From Nocardia paucivorans NBRC 100373 (GTDB taxonomy: Bacteria > Actinomycetota > Actinomycetes > Mycobacteriales > Mycobacteriaceae): a DNA stretch of 64,000 nt. Where the stretch lies: the NCBI RefSeq assembly GCF_000308675.1, contig NZ_BAGE01000039.1, forward strand, positions 42,764 through 106,763, read 5' to 3'. The notes beneath the pieces were generated by a model. It ran no database searches. It saw only the letters and a program-made list of their open reading frames with translations, and had not been told where the DNA came from. Below are positions 1 to 8,564 of this stretch, in pieces. The position numbers and the translations under genes were made by a program. Numbering within the stretch: the stretch's first letter is position 1; each line of letters begins with the position of its first letter.

Positions 1-100
1 CTCGCAACGCTGTTTCGAGTCGTTTCAGATCGTTGCACAGATCCGCGTCGACACCACTGAACTCGGCCAGCACGTGCCGGCCGGTGAATTCCGCCGTCAT
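1..100 (-). CDS. Probable S-adenosylmethionine decarboxylase proenzyme, N-terminal part only
   Basis: Only the first 33 codons lie in the window; the gene runs off the left edge. The ATG is at 100 on the minus strand. The visible residues include GRHVLAEFSGVDADL followed by an LKRLETAL helix, which resembles the conserved N-terminus of bacterial SpeD (a G-[KR]-H-x-L strand and a D-x-L-x-D turn). SpeD makes decarboxylated SAM for spermidine synthesis by self-cleavage to a pyruvoyl enzyme. The self-processing serine lies outside the window, so the call rests on the N-terminus alone. It is downstream of and co-directional with the aminotransferase gene, which suggests amine metabolism. Confidence 0.55.
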   Translation of the reverse strand, partial: MTAEFTGRHVLAEFSGVDADLCNDLKRLETALR

Positions 101-284
101 GGCACCAACTCACTCTCCCTCGACGCCCGAGACATGCATGGTCAGGGGCGGTAAATCATTGCAGTACACGGATGGCGACCCGCGGCACAGGCGCCGGTAT
201 CGGAAACCGGGATGCACGTATCGGGCGCAGCTCGGCCGACAGCGAAACGCGTGTGCGGTGAACGATTCGGCCGGAAATCCGGCC

Positions 285-1652
285 TTACAACAGGTTCGCG
301 GCCTCGTCGAGTACCGTCCTGAGCACTTCCTCTATTTCCGCGAAGTGGCTCTCCCCGCAGATCAGCGGTGGGGCCAATTGGATTATCGGATCGCCGCGGT
401 CGTCCGCACGGCAGTAGAGCCCGCCTTCGAACAGCGCCTTCGAAACATATCCGCGAAAAATTCGTTCTTTCTCCTCGACGCCGAACGTCTCGCGCGTGTC
501 CTTGTCCTTCACCAGCTCGATTCCGTAGAAATACCCGTCGCCTCTGATATCTCCCACCAGAGGAAGATCGGCGAGACGTTCGAGATAGGACCGGAAGAGG
601 CCGCTGTTCGCCTCGACGTGGGCGTTCAGCTGCTCTTTTTCGATGATGTCGAGATTGGTCAGCGCAACGGCGGCGCCCACCGGGTGCCCACCGTAGGTGA
701 ATCCGTGCGCGAACCAGTCGCGTTCCGTCATGAACGGTTCGGCCAACCGATCATGGGCGATCATCGCCCCAAGGGGAGCATAACCGGAGGTCAATCCCTT
801 GGCGCAGGTGATGATGTCCGGTTGGAAGTCGTACCGTATCGCGCCGAAGTCCGCTCCGAGCCGCCCGAATCCACATATCACCTCGTCCGAAACGAGCAGG
901 ACGTTGTAATGGTCGCAGATCTCCCGAACCCGCTGCAGATAGCCGGGAGGTGGCGGAATACAACCGCCGGAGTTCTGGACCGGCTCGATGAAGACGGCCG
1001 CTACGGTTTCGGGCCCTTCCTGCTCGATGGCCTCGGCGATCTTGTCGGCCGCCCACAGCCCGAATTCGCCCGGTGTGAGGCCTCGGTTGTCCCGGCGGTA
1101 GTAATTCGTATTGGGAACGCGAATGGGTGTGGGTACGAGGGGTTCGAAATCGACACGCGCACTGGGGAGTCCGGTGATCGAGAGGGCGCCCATCGAGGTG
1201 CCGTGATATGAGGCGTAGCGGGATATCGCCTTGTGTTTCAGTGGGTGTCCGGTGCGTCGGTGATAAGCGCGGGCCAGCTTCCAGGCCGTTTCGACGGCCT
1301 CGGAACCACCCGTTGTGAAAAAGATCCGGTTCAGGTCCCCCGGGGTCATATCCGCGAGCCGGTCGGCCAGTTCTATCGCCGGTGGATGCGCATACGACCA
1401 GATGGGGAAGTACGCCAGTTCGCTCGCCTGACGGGCGGCGGCCTCGGCGAGCTCGGGCCGACCGTGGCCGACCTGTACCACGAAGAGTCCGGACAGCCCA
1501 TCGAGATAGCGGCGGCCGGTGGAGTCGAAAACGTAGGGCCCCTCTCCCCGTACCATCACCGCTGTATCCGCAGCATCTCCCGAGGCGAGACGGGTGAAGT
1601 GCATCCACAAGTGCTCGGAGGCGGGATTCTCGCCACGATCGCGAAGAGTCAC
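285..1652 (-). CDS. Class III (omega) aminotransferase, PLP-dependent
   Basis: A 455-residue fold-type I aminotransferase of the class III family, which moves the amino group of omega-amino acids or polyamines to pyruvate or 2-oxoglutarate. Visible signatures are FTTGGSEAVETAWKLAR (PLP phosphate loop), VSDEVICGFGR (cofactor aspartate) and CAKGLTSGYAPLG, whose lysine (about residue 285) forms the Schiff base. The length is normal for the family. The reading frame stays open upstream to 1796, but I chose the GTG at 1652: an AGGAC-type ribosome site lies just before it and homologues begin near this point. The gene precedes the probable speD, so a polyamine substrate such as putrescine is plausible but not proven. 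Confidence 0.88.
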   Translation of the reverse strand: MTLRDRGENPASEHLWMHFTRLASGDAADTAVMVRGEGPYVFDSTGRRYLDGLSGLFVVQVGHGRPELAEAAARQASELAYFPIWSYAHPPAIELADRLADMTPGDLNRIFFTTGGSEAVETAWKLARAYHRRTGHPLKHKAISRYASYHGTSMGALSITGLPSARVDFEPLVPTPIRVPNTNYYRRDNRGLTPGEFGLWAADKIAEAIEQEGPETVAAVFIEPVQNSGGCIPPPPGYLQRVREICDHYNVLLVSDEVICGFGRLGADFGAIRYDFQPDIITCAKGLTSGYAPLGAMIAHDRLAEPFMTERDWFAHGFTYGGHPVGAAVALTNLDIIEKEQLNAHVEANSGLFRSYLERLADLPLVGDIRGDGYFYGIELVKDKDTRETFGVEEKERIFRGYVSKALFEGGLYCRADDRGDPIIQLAPPLICGESHFAEIEEVLRTVLDEAANLL

Positions 1653-1905
1653 AGTTGCTGTCCTGCGGGGTATCGGGGCCGGGTCCGGCCTGCGGTGTGT
1701 TATATGCGAATAACCGAATGCTGGCAGTCCGGGACGTCGAACGGTGAGTAGGGAACTCCCTATGATCGTCCCCTCGCCGCCCTCGGGGGATCGCACCGAT
1801 ATCGCATCGGCCGAAGGGCCGCGCCGTGCCGTGTCCCGAGCCGGGATGTCCGCTCAGAGCGGAACGCGGCGCGGCGCGACCGGCAGCGCCGGTACACTCC
1901 GCCAC

Positions 1906-2298
1906 ATGGGCGAGCATCCGACGTTGCAGTCGATTCCCGGTGGACGCGACGAGGGGCACCGGCGACCGCGGCCGCAACCCATCCGAGAACCCCTGTGGCG
2001 TGAAGTGCTCGGGCTTCGGCTGCGTCAGTTGCGCCAGGAGCAGCGCCGAACATTGGCGGAGACGGCCGGCCGGGCCGGTGTCTCGCCGCAGTATCTGTCC
2101 GAGGTGGAACGCGGCCGCAAAGAACCGTCGAGTGAGATGATCGCGGCGCTCGCGGGCGCGCTCGGCACCTCGTTGGGTGAATTGACCGGCCAGGTCTCGG
2201 AGGTATTGCGTCGAGAGCGCCTCACCTCGACCCGGCCGGCCGTTGCCCCCTCCCGCATCCCGCGAACGGGAGCGCAGGCCGTATTGCTCGCGGCCTGA
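1906..2298 (+). CDS. ClgR/PopR-like XRE-family transcriptional regulator
   Basis: A 130-residue protein with a single Cro/C1-type helix-turn-helix: RLRQLRQEQRRTLAETAGRA, then VSPQYLSEVERGRKEPSSEM. This arrangement, including the SEVERGRKE(P/A)SSE recognition helix, is typical of actinobacterial ClgR and PopR, which activate clp protease genes. Its stop codon is 6 bp from the convergent clpP operon, so regulation of those clpP genes is a reasonable inference. The frame is open upstream to 1744, but the ATG at 1906 gives the family-like length. The 253 bp between this start and the divergent aminotransferase start hold both promoters. ClgR itself is unstable in other species; no C-terminal Ala-Ala degron sits at the very end, although the protein does end in LLAA. 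Confidence 0.75.
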   Translation: MGEHPTLQSIPGGRDEGHRRPRPQPIREPLWREVLGLRLRQLRQEQRRTLAETAGRAGVSPQYLSEVERGRKEPSSEMIAALAGALGTSLGELTGQVSEVLRRERLTSTRPAVAPSRIPRTGAQAVLLAA

Positions 2299-2304
2299 CC
2301 GCTC

Positions 2305-2895
2305 TCACCCCCGCGAGTGCAGCACCCGGTCGACCAGACCGTATTCCACCGCGGCATCGGCGGTGAACACCCGATCGCGATCGGTATCGCGCCGCAGCGT
2401 CTCGATGCTTCGGCCCGTGTGCCGCGACAGGATCGTTTCGATTTCCGTGCGCATTCGCACCAACTCGTCGGCCTGCAGGATCAGATCGGGGATCGCGCCC
2501 TGACCTCGGGCCGCCGGCTGGTGCAATACCACCCGGGCATGCGGCAGGATGGCACGTTTCCCCGGTTCGCCGCCCGCCAGCAATACCGCCCCCACCGCGA
2601 TGGCCTGGCCCACGCAGGTGGTGTGGACCTGTGCCTTGATGTATCGCATGGTGTCGTATACCGCGAGCATCGCGGGCAGTTCGCCGCCCTCGCAGTTGAT
2701 GTACAGGTCGATCTCCTGCTCGGGGTTCTCCGATTCCAGATGCAGCAGTTGCGCGATGAGCGCGTTCGCCACCCCGGAATCGATCGGGGTGCCGAGGTAG
2801 ACGATCCGTTCGGTGAGCAGATGCGAATACACGTCCATGATCCGCTCGCCGCCGGGCTGTCGGGCGATGACATTGGGAATGGTGTAGGTGCTCAT
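2305..2895 (-). CDS. ClpP-like protease subunit lacking the catalytic serine
   Basis: A 196-residue ClpP-family protein, the second gene of a two-gene clpP operon (its ATG overlaps the upstream stop as ATGA at 2892-2895). It keeps the ClpP fold signatures: IDLYINCEGG, LPHARVVLHQP with the catalytic histidine (H125), RDTDRDRVF with the aspartate (D174) and a C-terminal YGLVDRVL. Where active ClpPs have G-Q-A-A-S-M-G, this protein reads G-Q-A-I-A-V-G: the nucleophilic serine position (residue 100, codon GCG at 2596-2598) is alanine. It is therefore predicted to be proteolytically dead, probably serving as a structural or axial-gating ring paired with the active subunit encoded upstream. A single-base sequencing error could make TCG into GCG, but neighbouring residues also differ from consensus. 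Confidence 0.9.
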   Translation of the reverse strand: MSTYTIPNVIARQPGGERIMDVYSHLLTERIVYLGTPIDSGVANALIAQLLHLESENPEQEIDLYINCEGGELPAMLAVYDTMRYIKAQVHTTCVGQAIAVGAVLLAGGEPGKRAILPHARVVLHQPAARGQGAIPDLILQADELVRMRTEIETILSRHTGRSIETLRRDTDRDRVFTADAAVEYGLVDRVLHSRG

Positions 2896-3494
2896 GCGAT
2901 GCCGACCTTCGGACGTTGTGGAACGACCTGGGCGAACGAATCCACGATGTGATCGATGAACCCGTACTCCTTGGCCTGCTCGGCGGTGAACCAACGGTCG
3001 TGTAGCGAATCCTCGTAGACCCGCTCGTACGGTTGGCCGGTGTCCTCGGCGATGAGACCGAGCACCGTTTCCACGGTGTGCCGCAGATCGTCGGCCTGCG
3101 CCTCCACCTCGACCGCGCTGCCGCCGATCCCGGAGGAACCCTGGTGCATGAGGATCCGGGAGTGCGGTAACGCGAAACGCCGACCTCGTGCCCCCGACGA
3201 CAGCAGGAACTGACCGGCGCTACAGGCCAGACCCAATGCCAGGGTGGAGACCTCGCACGGCACCAGCCGCATGACATCGCGGATGGCGAGCATGGCGGGA
3301 ACCGAACCGCCGGGGGAGTGGATCCACAGCGAGATCCCGGCGTCCGGGTTCTCCGCCGCGAGTGTGAGTATCTGCGTCATCAGCAGGGTGCCGTTGTCGT
3401 CGTCGAGTCCGCCGTCGAGGACAACGATGCGTCGAGCGAGCAGTTGTTCGCGTGCCCGCCAATCGAACAGCGGAGTTTTGTCGTCGTGAGCCAT
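2892..3494 (-). CDS. clpP: ATP-dependent Clp protease proteolytic subunit (intact catalytic triad)
   Basis: A 200-residue ClpP serine protease subunit, which forms heptameric rings served by Clp ATPases in the cytoplasm. The catalytic serine is in GLACSAGQ (S92), the histidine in SRILMHQ (H117) and the aspartate in SLHDRWF (D166). The handle region and the terminal YGFIDHIV are present. It is the first gene of the operon and overlaps the serine-less partner by 4 bp, so a hetero-oligomer is likely, as for actinobacterial ClpP1P2 and Streptomyces ClpP3P4. Because a ClgR/PopR-like gene is adjacent, I think this is an accessory, inducible clpP pair rather than the essential housekeeping pair, which usually lies beside clpX. 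Confidence 0.9.
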   Translation of the reverse strand: MAHDDKTPLFDWRAREQLLARRIVVLDGGLDDDNGTLLMTQILTLAAENPDAGISLWIHSPGGSVPAMLAIRDVMRLVPCEVSTLALGLACSAGQFLLSSGARGRRFALPHSRILMHQGSSGIGGSAVEVEAQADDLRHTVETVLGLIAEDTGQPYERVYEDSLHDRWFTAEQAKEYGFIDHIVDSFAQVVPQRPKVGIA

Positions 3495-3536
3495 ACGTCC
3501 ACCGTGCCCCGAGGGGGTTGTGTATTTCGCCTTCTA

Positions 3537-3564
3537 CTGCTGTGAGCGGATCTGCTCACAGCAG
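3537..3564. promoter_or_regulatory. Perfect 11-bp inverted repeat upstream of clpP (candidate operator)
   Basis: CTGCTGTGAGC (3537-3547) and GCTCACAGCAG (3554-3564) form a perfect inverted repeat around a 6-bp spacer. It lies 43 bp upstream of the clpP start and about 95 bp upstream of the AIM24 gene. Shorter nested symmetry surrounds it (GTGTAT at 3520 against ATACAC near 3584, TTTCG against CGAAA). There is no T-run, so a terminator is less likely than a protein-binding site; the adjacent ClgR/PopR-like protein is the obvious candidate. Confidence 0.5.
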
Positions 3565-3659
3565 CGAAAGTCTTTTCGAGTGGATACACACCGGGGAGAC
3601 GCCGGTTTCCTTGGTGTTTTCCGTCGAGCCTCTCGCCGGGAATGCGGCAGTATCGGCAT

Positions 3660-4313
3660 ATGCACAGTATTTTGTTCGCCGAAGAGAACATGGCCCGACC
3701 GGCGACGGCACCCGGATTGACCCAGCAGAGTCCCAAGTCGCTCAAATACGCAGTGAACGGTGAATGCTATGCGCGGCAGGGCGCCATGGTCGCCTTCCGC
3801 GGGAACCTGCAATTCGAGAAGCACGGTCAGGGCATCGGAAAATTCCTGCAGCGGGCCATCACCGGCGAGGGAGTGCCCTTGATGGTCGTGCGTGGTCAAG
3901 GTGAGGCATGGTTCGCGCACTTCGACCGTAACTGTTTCATCATCGATCTCGAACCCGGCGACGCGATCACCATAAACGGCCGCAATGTTCTGGTCTTCGA
4001 CCCCGGTCTTCGATACGACATCCGCATGGTTCAGGGAGCGGGTATGGCCGGTGGCGGGCTGTTCAACTGTGTGTTCACCGGGCAGGGCCGACTCGGTCTG
4101 GTGTGTGCGGGCGTGCCGATCATCATCCCGGTCCACCCCCAGGCCCCGGTGTTCGTCGACACCGACGCCGTGGTGGGTTGGAGCGCGAACCTGCACACAT
4201 CACTGAACCGGTCCCAGTCCTTCGGATCCATGATCCGCGGAGGATCGGGTGAGTTGTTCCAACTCCGGCTGGACGGTGAGGGTTTCGTCATCGTCCAACC
4301 CAGCGAGGCCTAG
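3660..4313 (+). CDS. AIM24 family protein (TRAP-like beta-barrel fold)
   Basis: A 217-residue protein of the AIM24/DUF124 family, which adopts a fold like the trp RNA-binding attenuation protein. The function in bacteria is unknown. Recognisable features are the opening MHSILFAE, repeated G-rich beta-strands, and ITGEGVPLMVVRGQGEAWFA, which matches the family's 'toxic/ITGEG...L' strand pattern. There is no signal peptide or membrane segment. An in-frame ATG at 3642 and another at 3690 exist; I chose 3660 because family members begin M-[HQ]-S-x-L-F. It is divergent from clpP, and its stop overlaps the stop of a small opposite-strand ORF. Confidence 0.8.
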   Translation: MHSILFAEENMARPATAPGLTQQSPKSLKYAVNGECYARQGAMVAFRGNLQFEKHGQGIGKFLQRAITGEGVPLMVVRGQGEAWFAHFDRNCFIIDLEPGDAITINGRNVLVFDPGLRYDIRMVQGAGMAGGGLFNCVFTGQGRLGLVCAGVPIIIPVHPQAPVFVDTDAVVGWSANLHTSLNRSQSFGSMIRGGSGELFQLRLDGEGFVIVQPSEA

Positions 4314-4498
4314 CGCTCATCGAGTTCGGCGAACGAGAGATCGGCGGCATACGCCATATGTCGGCCGGGTAGCCGGGCCAGGGCTTTTCCGTGCGGTCCA
4401 TATCGGAACCGAACCTCGGTGCCGGGCGCCGTCTCCGACTCGATCCGCAAGGACAGGTGTCGGAGAAAACGTATGGTGTAGGCATAGGTATTGCCCAC
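4310..4498 (-). CDS. Possible small protein, unrecognised
   Basis: A 62-residue ORF from a GTG at 4498, basic and hydrophilic (contains HLSLRIESETAPG and GRHMAYAADLSFAEL). I do not recognise it. Two observations favour a real gene: the codon third positions are G/C-rich as in neighbours, and its TAG overlaps the AIM24 stop as CTAG, a common arrangement for convergent genes. Against it, no clear ribosome site precedes the GTG and the frame is open further upstream. If it is not coding, the 233 bp between the AIM24 gene and the following hydrolase would be intergenic. Confidence 0.3.
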   Translation of the reverse strand: MGNTYAYTIRFLRHLSLRIESETAPGTEVRFRYGPHGKALARLPGRHMAYAADLSFAELDER

Positions 4499-4546
4499 GG
4501 AAGATGGGTAGAGCCGCGTGCGGTGTCGGGGTGACGAAGGGGGCGC

Positions 4547-5851
4547 ATGGATACCGAATTCCAGAAGACACTGAGGGCACGTGTCGCCCGAGTCAGGGTC
4601 ATGACCAGGGTGCCGAGCCTGACGGTCGCTGTGGGTATCGGCGGTGTGCAGCGTGCCCTGGCCTGCTCCGGTTACGCCGATTGTGAAAGCGCCGATCCTG
4701 CTGCGGGGACGACCGGTTACCGGATCGGTTCGATCACCAAAACCTTTACCGCTGCGCTGATTCTGCTGCTCACCGACCGCGGTGAGATGTCTTTGGACAG
4801 CACTGTGGACCGGTACCTGCCCGGCACGCCGTTCGGGCATGTACCGGTCCGTATGCTGCTTTCTCACAGCAGCGGTTTGCCGCGCGAGGTGCCCACCGGA
4901 ATGTGGGAGACCGGGCGAGGGCCATCGGTCGCCGAACTGCATACGGCGTTCCGGCAGGTCGAACTACTCGCCGAGCCCGGCCTACGCTGGCACTACTCCA
5001 ACCTGGGTTATGCGATCCTCGGTCGGATCATCGAAACCGTCACCGGCCGGCCTTATGAAACGGCGATCGAACACACACTGCTGGACCCGCTCCATCTCGA
5101 ACAGACCGGATGGACACCGCCCGACACCGCCGCAGTGGGTTACCGGTTGGACCCCTACAGCAACGAGGTGCACCGGGAACCGGTGATGGACCAGGGCGCG
5201 ATCGGCGCGGGAGGCCAACTATGGTCCGCCGCCGGCGACCTGCTGCGCTGGGGGCATGCTCTCACCGGCGGTGAGCCGAACGTCCTACCCACCACCGTGG
5301 TCGACAAGATGCACACCTTGCAGGTCATGGCCGATACCGCACACTGGAGACGCGGCTGGGGGCCGGGCCTGCTTCTGGCCCGCTGCGGCGACCATATTCT
5401 CGCAGGTCACACCGGGGCCATATCAGGATTCCAGGCTGCCCTGATGATGGACCGTGATACCGGAATCACCGTCGCCGTGTTGACCAACGCCACCCGCGGG
5501 ATTCGGCCGGGCGACCTCGCCATCGAGATCCTGCAGGATGCCATGGCGGCGCAGCCGGAAACCCCGATACCCCCTCGGTCACCGACACCGTGTCCCGACC
5601 GCATCCGTCCACTGCTGGGCAGGTGGTGGATCGAGTCCGACGAAATGGTGTTCCGTTGGGAGGACGACGGTCTGCACGCCGGCCTCGTCGGTGAGCCGAA
5701 TACCAGCGACACCCGCTTCGTCGAAGAAGGCCCCGGACGCTTCCGGGCAGCCGAAGGATGGTTGCAGGGCGAACGGCTGACGGTGACCCACACCGAAGCG
5801 GGTCTTCGGATGCGGTGGGCCACCTACCCCCTCACGCGAACGCCGCGGTGA
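4547..5851 (+). CDS. Serine hydrolase of the beta-lactamase / D-Ala-D-Ala carboxypeptidase family
   Basis: A 434-residue protein of the beta-lactamase-related (class C/EstB-like) family. The catalytic S-x-x-K is in GSITKTF (S62, K65), the second-motif tyrosine in YSNLGYAILG and the third motif in GHTGAISGF. No convincing signal peptide is present, so it is probably cytoplasmic, more like an esterase or peptidase than a secreted penicillinase. The C-terminal ~100 residues form a separate beta-rich domain common in this family. The ATG at 4547 has GAAGGGGG upstream. The substrate cannot be read from sequence. It is convergent with the ABC importer operon, 30 bp away. Confidence 0.85.
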   Translation: MDTEFQKTLRARVARVRVMTRVPSLTVAVGIGGVQRALACSGYADCESADPAAGTTGYRIGSITKTFTAALILLLTDRGEMSLDSTVDRYLPGTPFGHVPVRMLLSHSSGLPREVPTGMWETGRGPSVAELHTAFRQVELLAEPGLRWHYSNLGYAILGRIIETVTGRPYETAIEHTLLDPLHLEQTGWTPPDTAAVGYRLDPYSNEVHREPVMDQGAIGAGGQLWSAAGDLLRWGHALTGGEPNVLPTTVVDKMHTLQVMADTAHWRRGWGPGLLLARCGDHILAGHTGAISGFQAALMMDRDTGITVAVLTNATRGIRPGDLAIEILQDAMAAQPETPIPPRSPTPCPDRIRPLLGRWWIESDEMVFRWEDDGLHAGLVGEPNTSDTRFVEEGPGRFRAAEGWLQGERLTVTHTEAGLRMRWATYPLTRTPR

Positions 5852-5881
5852 ACGACTTCTCGACCGGTTCGGGTGGTTCGG

Positions 5882-6661
5882 TTACAGCAGGCGGGACAGG
5901 AACGCCTTGGTGCGGTCGTGCCGCGGGGCGGACAGGACTTCCTCCGGTGGCCCCGCTTCGACGACCATCCCCTGGTCCATGAACACCAGCCGGTCGGCGA
6001 CCTCTCGGGCGAAGTCCATTTCGTGGGTGACCACCACCATTGTCATCCCCGAATCCGCGAGTTCCCGCATCACCGCCAGCACCTCACCCACCAGCTCCGG
6101 GTCCAGTGCCGAGGTCGGCTCGTCGAACAGCATGAGCTTGGGGTCCATGGCCAGTGCGCGGGCAATGGCCACCCGCTGCTGTTGCCCACCGGACAACTGG
6201 GCCGGGTAGGCGTTCGCCTTGTCCGCCAGTCCGACCCGTTCGAGCAGTTCTTCGGCCCGGGCGGTCGCGGCGGCCCGACGCAGCCTTTTCACCTGGATGG
6301 GTGCCTCGATGACATTGCCGAGGACCGTGCGGTGCGGGAAGAGGTTGAAATGTTGGAAGACCATCCCGATATCGCGGCGTTGGCGGGCGGCCTCACGCGG
6401 GTGCAGTTCGTAGAGGCGTCCGTTGCGCTCCCGATAGCCCATCAGTTCGCCATCGACATACAGACGGCCGGCGGTGATCTGCTCCAGATGGTTGATACAG
6501 CGCAGAAAGGTCGATTTCCCCGAACCGGAGGGGCCGATGAGGCACAGCACCTCCCCACGGCCCACTTCCAGTGAGATGCCTTTGAGGACCTTCAACGCGC
6601 CGAAGCTCTTGTGGACCCGGTCGGCGTGGATCATCGGTGTCGATACCGTTTCCCGACTCAT
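5882..6661 (-). CDS. Amino acid ABC importer, ATP-binding protein
   Basis: A 259-residue ABC ATPase of the polar amino-acid (GlnQ/HisP) family. Walker A is GPSGSGKST, the Q-loop follows in [12 protein letters not shown], the signature is LSGGQQQR, Walker B is LMLFDEP and the switch histidine is in VVVTHEMDF. It powers uptake through the permease encoded immediately upstream. The ATG overlaps the permease stop (ATGA, 6658-6661), so the two are translationally coupled. An internal ATG ten residues downstream ([12 protein letters not shown]) also fits homologues. It is the last gene of the three-gene operon. Confidence 0.93.
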   Translation of the reverse strand: MSRETVSTPMIHADRVHKSFGALKVLKGISLEVGRGEVLCLIGPSGSGKSTFLRCINHLEQITAGRLYVDGELMGYRERNGRLYELHPREAARQRRDIGMVFQHFNLFPHRTVLGNVIEAPIQVKRLRRAAATARAEELLERVGLADKANAYPAQLSGGQQQRVAIARALAMDPKLMLFDEPTSALDPELVGEVLAVMRELADSGMTMVVVTHEMDFAREVADRLVFMDQGMVVEAGPPEEVLSAPRHDRTKAFLSRLL

Positions 6662-7584
6662 TCCGGGCGGGCCCCTCCCTGTGCGTCGGCCAGTTCCTGA
6701 AGTTGTTTGGCGGTCAGTTGCCGGGAGATACCACGGGAGTAGTACCGCTCCAGGTAGTACTGGCCCACCATGAGGACGCTGGTGATCGCCAGATACCAGG
6801 TGGCGGTGACCAGCAGCAGCGGAATCGGCAGGAAGTTCACCCCGTAGATATCGCGGGCCCGGCCGAACAGATCGGTGCTCAGCGGGATCGCGGTGACCAG
6901 CGCGGTCGTTTTCAGCATGCTGATCAGCTCGTTACCGGTGGGCGGGATGATCACCCGCATCGCCTGCGGCAGTACGGTCCGGCGCATGGTCTGCGACCAC
7001 GACATACCGAGTGCGATGGACGCTTCGCGCTGGCCCTCGCCGACCGAGTTGATCCCGGCCCGCACGATTTCCGCCATGTACGCGGCCTCGTTGAGTCCGA
7101 GTCCGATCACCGCGAACGCGAACGCCGCTTGCAGGCTCTGCACGTCCAGTTCGAAGAAGCGGGGCCCGAATGGGATTCCGAACGCAATGTGCTGGTACAG
7201 CGACGGCACCAGCCCCCAGAACACGAGCTGCACATAGACGGGGGTGCCGCGGAAAATCCACAGGTACACCCAGGCGGTGGCGCGAAAGACCGGGTTCGGC
7301 GACAGCCGCATCACCGCCAGCAGGGTGCCCAGGACCACCGCGATCACCATGGCGAGCACGGTCAGTTCGAGGGTGACCACGGCGCCGGCCGCGATCCGGG
7401 AATCACGCAGATACTGCCGATAGACGTCCCAGCGGTAGGCGGGGTTGGTGGCCGCGCCGTACAGGAACAGGCCCGCCAGTACGAGGATGAGTATCGCGGC
7501 GACCCAGCGTCCGGGGCGGCGCAGCGGGATCGCCCGGATCGGTTCGGGCTCGGCCTGCTCGAGGGATTTCGGTTCGATGGTCAT
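6658..7584 (-). CDS. Amino acid ABC importer, permease
   Basis: A 308-residue inner-membrane permease of the HisM/GlnP family with about six membrane segments. The conserved EAA loop appears as [20 protein letters not shown], the docking site for the ATPase. An N-terminal extension carries the first membrane helix ([17 protein letters not shown]). Members usually act as homodimers when only one permease gene is present, as here. Its ATG overlaps the stop of the binding-protein gene (ATGA, 7581-7584). I trimmed the longer open frame (to 7740) to the ATG at 7584 on this basis. Confidence 0.92.
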   Translation of the reverse strand: MTIEPKSLEQAEPEPIRAIPLRRPGRWVAAILILVLAGLFLYGAATNPAYRWDVYRQYLRDSRIAAGAVVTLELTVLAMVIAVVLGTLLAVMRLSPNPVFRATAWVYLWIFRGTPVYVQLVFWGLVPSLYQHIAFGIPFGPRFFELDVQSLQAAFAFAVIGLGLNEAAYMAEIVRAGINSVGEGQREASIALGMSWSQTMRRTVLPQAMRVIIPPTGNELISMLKTTALVTAIPLSTDLFGRARDIYGVNFLPIPLLLVTATWYLAITSVLMVGQYYLERYYSRGISRQLTAKQLQELADAQGGARPE

Positions 7585-8486
7585 GTCCGGCTCCTCGCGC
7601 CGTTGATGACGGAGGTGTCGATCGCGCCCTCCTGGACACCCCAGTTCTCGGTAATCCGCCGATAGACGCCGTTGTCCATGAGGTGTTGGACGGCGTCGCG
7701 CAGAATCGGCGCCAGCGGTGACCCCTTGGCGAGTGCCCACCCGTACGGGGCGGCATCGAATATCGGTCCCGCCGGTTCGATCTTGCCTTCGGTTCGTCTG
7801 ATCGCGTACGCCGTGACCGGGGAATCGGCGGACATGGCGTCCACCTGCCCGAGGACCAGCGCATTGGTGACGGCGCTCTGTTCCTCGAATGCCTCGATGA
7901 TGATGGGGTCGTGGCCGGCGGCGACGCAGGCCACGCTCTTGGCCGGTACCTCCTCGGTGTGTTCCACCGTCGTGGCCTGGACCGCGACCCGTTTACCGCA
8001 GGCGTGCTCGGGATCGATATCGCGGCCGGTGCGCTGGGCCCATTGCACTCCGGCGCGGAAATAGGTGACGAAATCGACCTGTTTCTCCCGTTCGAGCGAA
8101 TCGGTGATCGAAGACATGCCCAGGTCGTAGGTTCCGGCCTGGACGGCGGGGATGATCTTTTCGAACGCCGATTCGGTGTAGCGGGCGCGGAGACCGAGCA
8201 CCCCGGTGACGGCATCCATCAGATCGATGTCGAATCCGACGATATTGCCGTGTCGGTCCCGGTATTCATTCGGCTGATACGGCACGTTCACCCCGACCAC
8301 CAGTTCCCCGGCGGCGGCGATCGATGCCGGTATCCGCGCCGCGAGCGCCTCCACCTTCGTCACCGGAACCTTCTCCGGTATCGGACCGGTGTCCTCGATA
8401 TTGGTCACGCAGGCGGCCAACAGCAGTGCACCGGTGAGTACCGACCACAGCCGCGCTCGGGCACCGGAGCGTGCTCGACCAGCCAT
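7581..8486 (-). CDS. Amino acid ABC importer, substrate-binding lipoprotein
   Basis: A 301-residue periplasmic-type solute-binding protein (SBP family 3). It has a lipoprotein signal: basic N-terminus, hydrophobic stretch and LLLAAC lipobox (C26). The fold signatures GELVVGVNVPYQPNEY, NIVGFDIDLMDAVTG and YDLGMSSITDSLEREKQVDF are typical of polar amino-acid binders. The ATG at 8486 has a near-perfect GGAGG 4 bp upstream, which decides this start over the longer frame to 8534. It is the first gene of the operon. The ligand is undetermined; the conserved arginine region expected for amino-acid alpha-carboxylate binding is present. Confidence 0.92.
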   Translation of the reverse strand: MAGRARSGARARLWSVLTGALLLAACVTNIEDTGPIPEKVPVTKVEALAARIPASIAAAGELVVGVNVPYQPNEYRDRHGNIVGFDIDLMDAVTGVLGLRARYTESAFEKIIPAVQAGTYDLGMSSITDSLEREKQVDFVTYFRAGVQWAQRTGRDIDPEHACGKRVAVQATTVEHTEEVPAKSVACVAAGHDPIIIEAFEEQSAVTNALVLGQVDAMSADSPVTAYAIRRTEGKIEPAGPIFDAAPYGWALAKGSPLAPILRDAVQHLMDNGVYRRITENWGVQEGAIDTSVINGARSRT

Positions 8487-8564
8487 CGTGCCTCCACTAC
8501 CGATCGCCGATATTCGGGAAAGCCGTGAAGTCACAATAAGCGACCGGAGTGGATGAGGTGCTCC

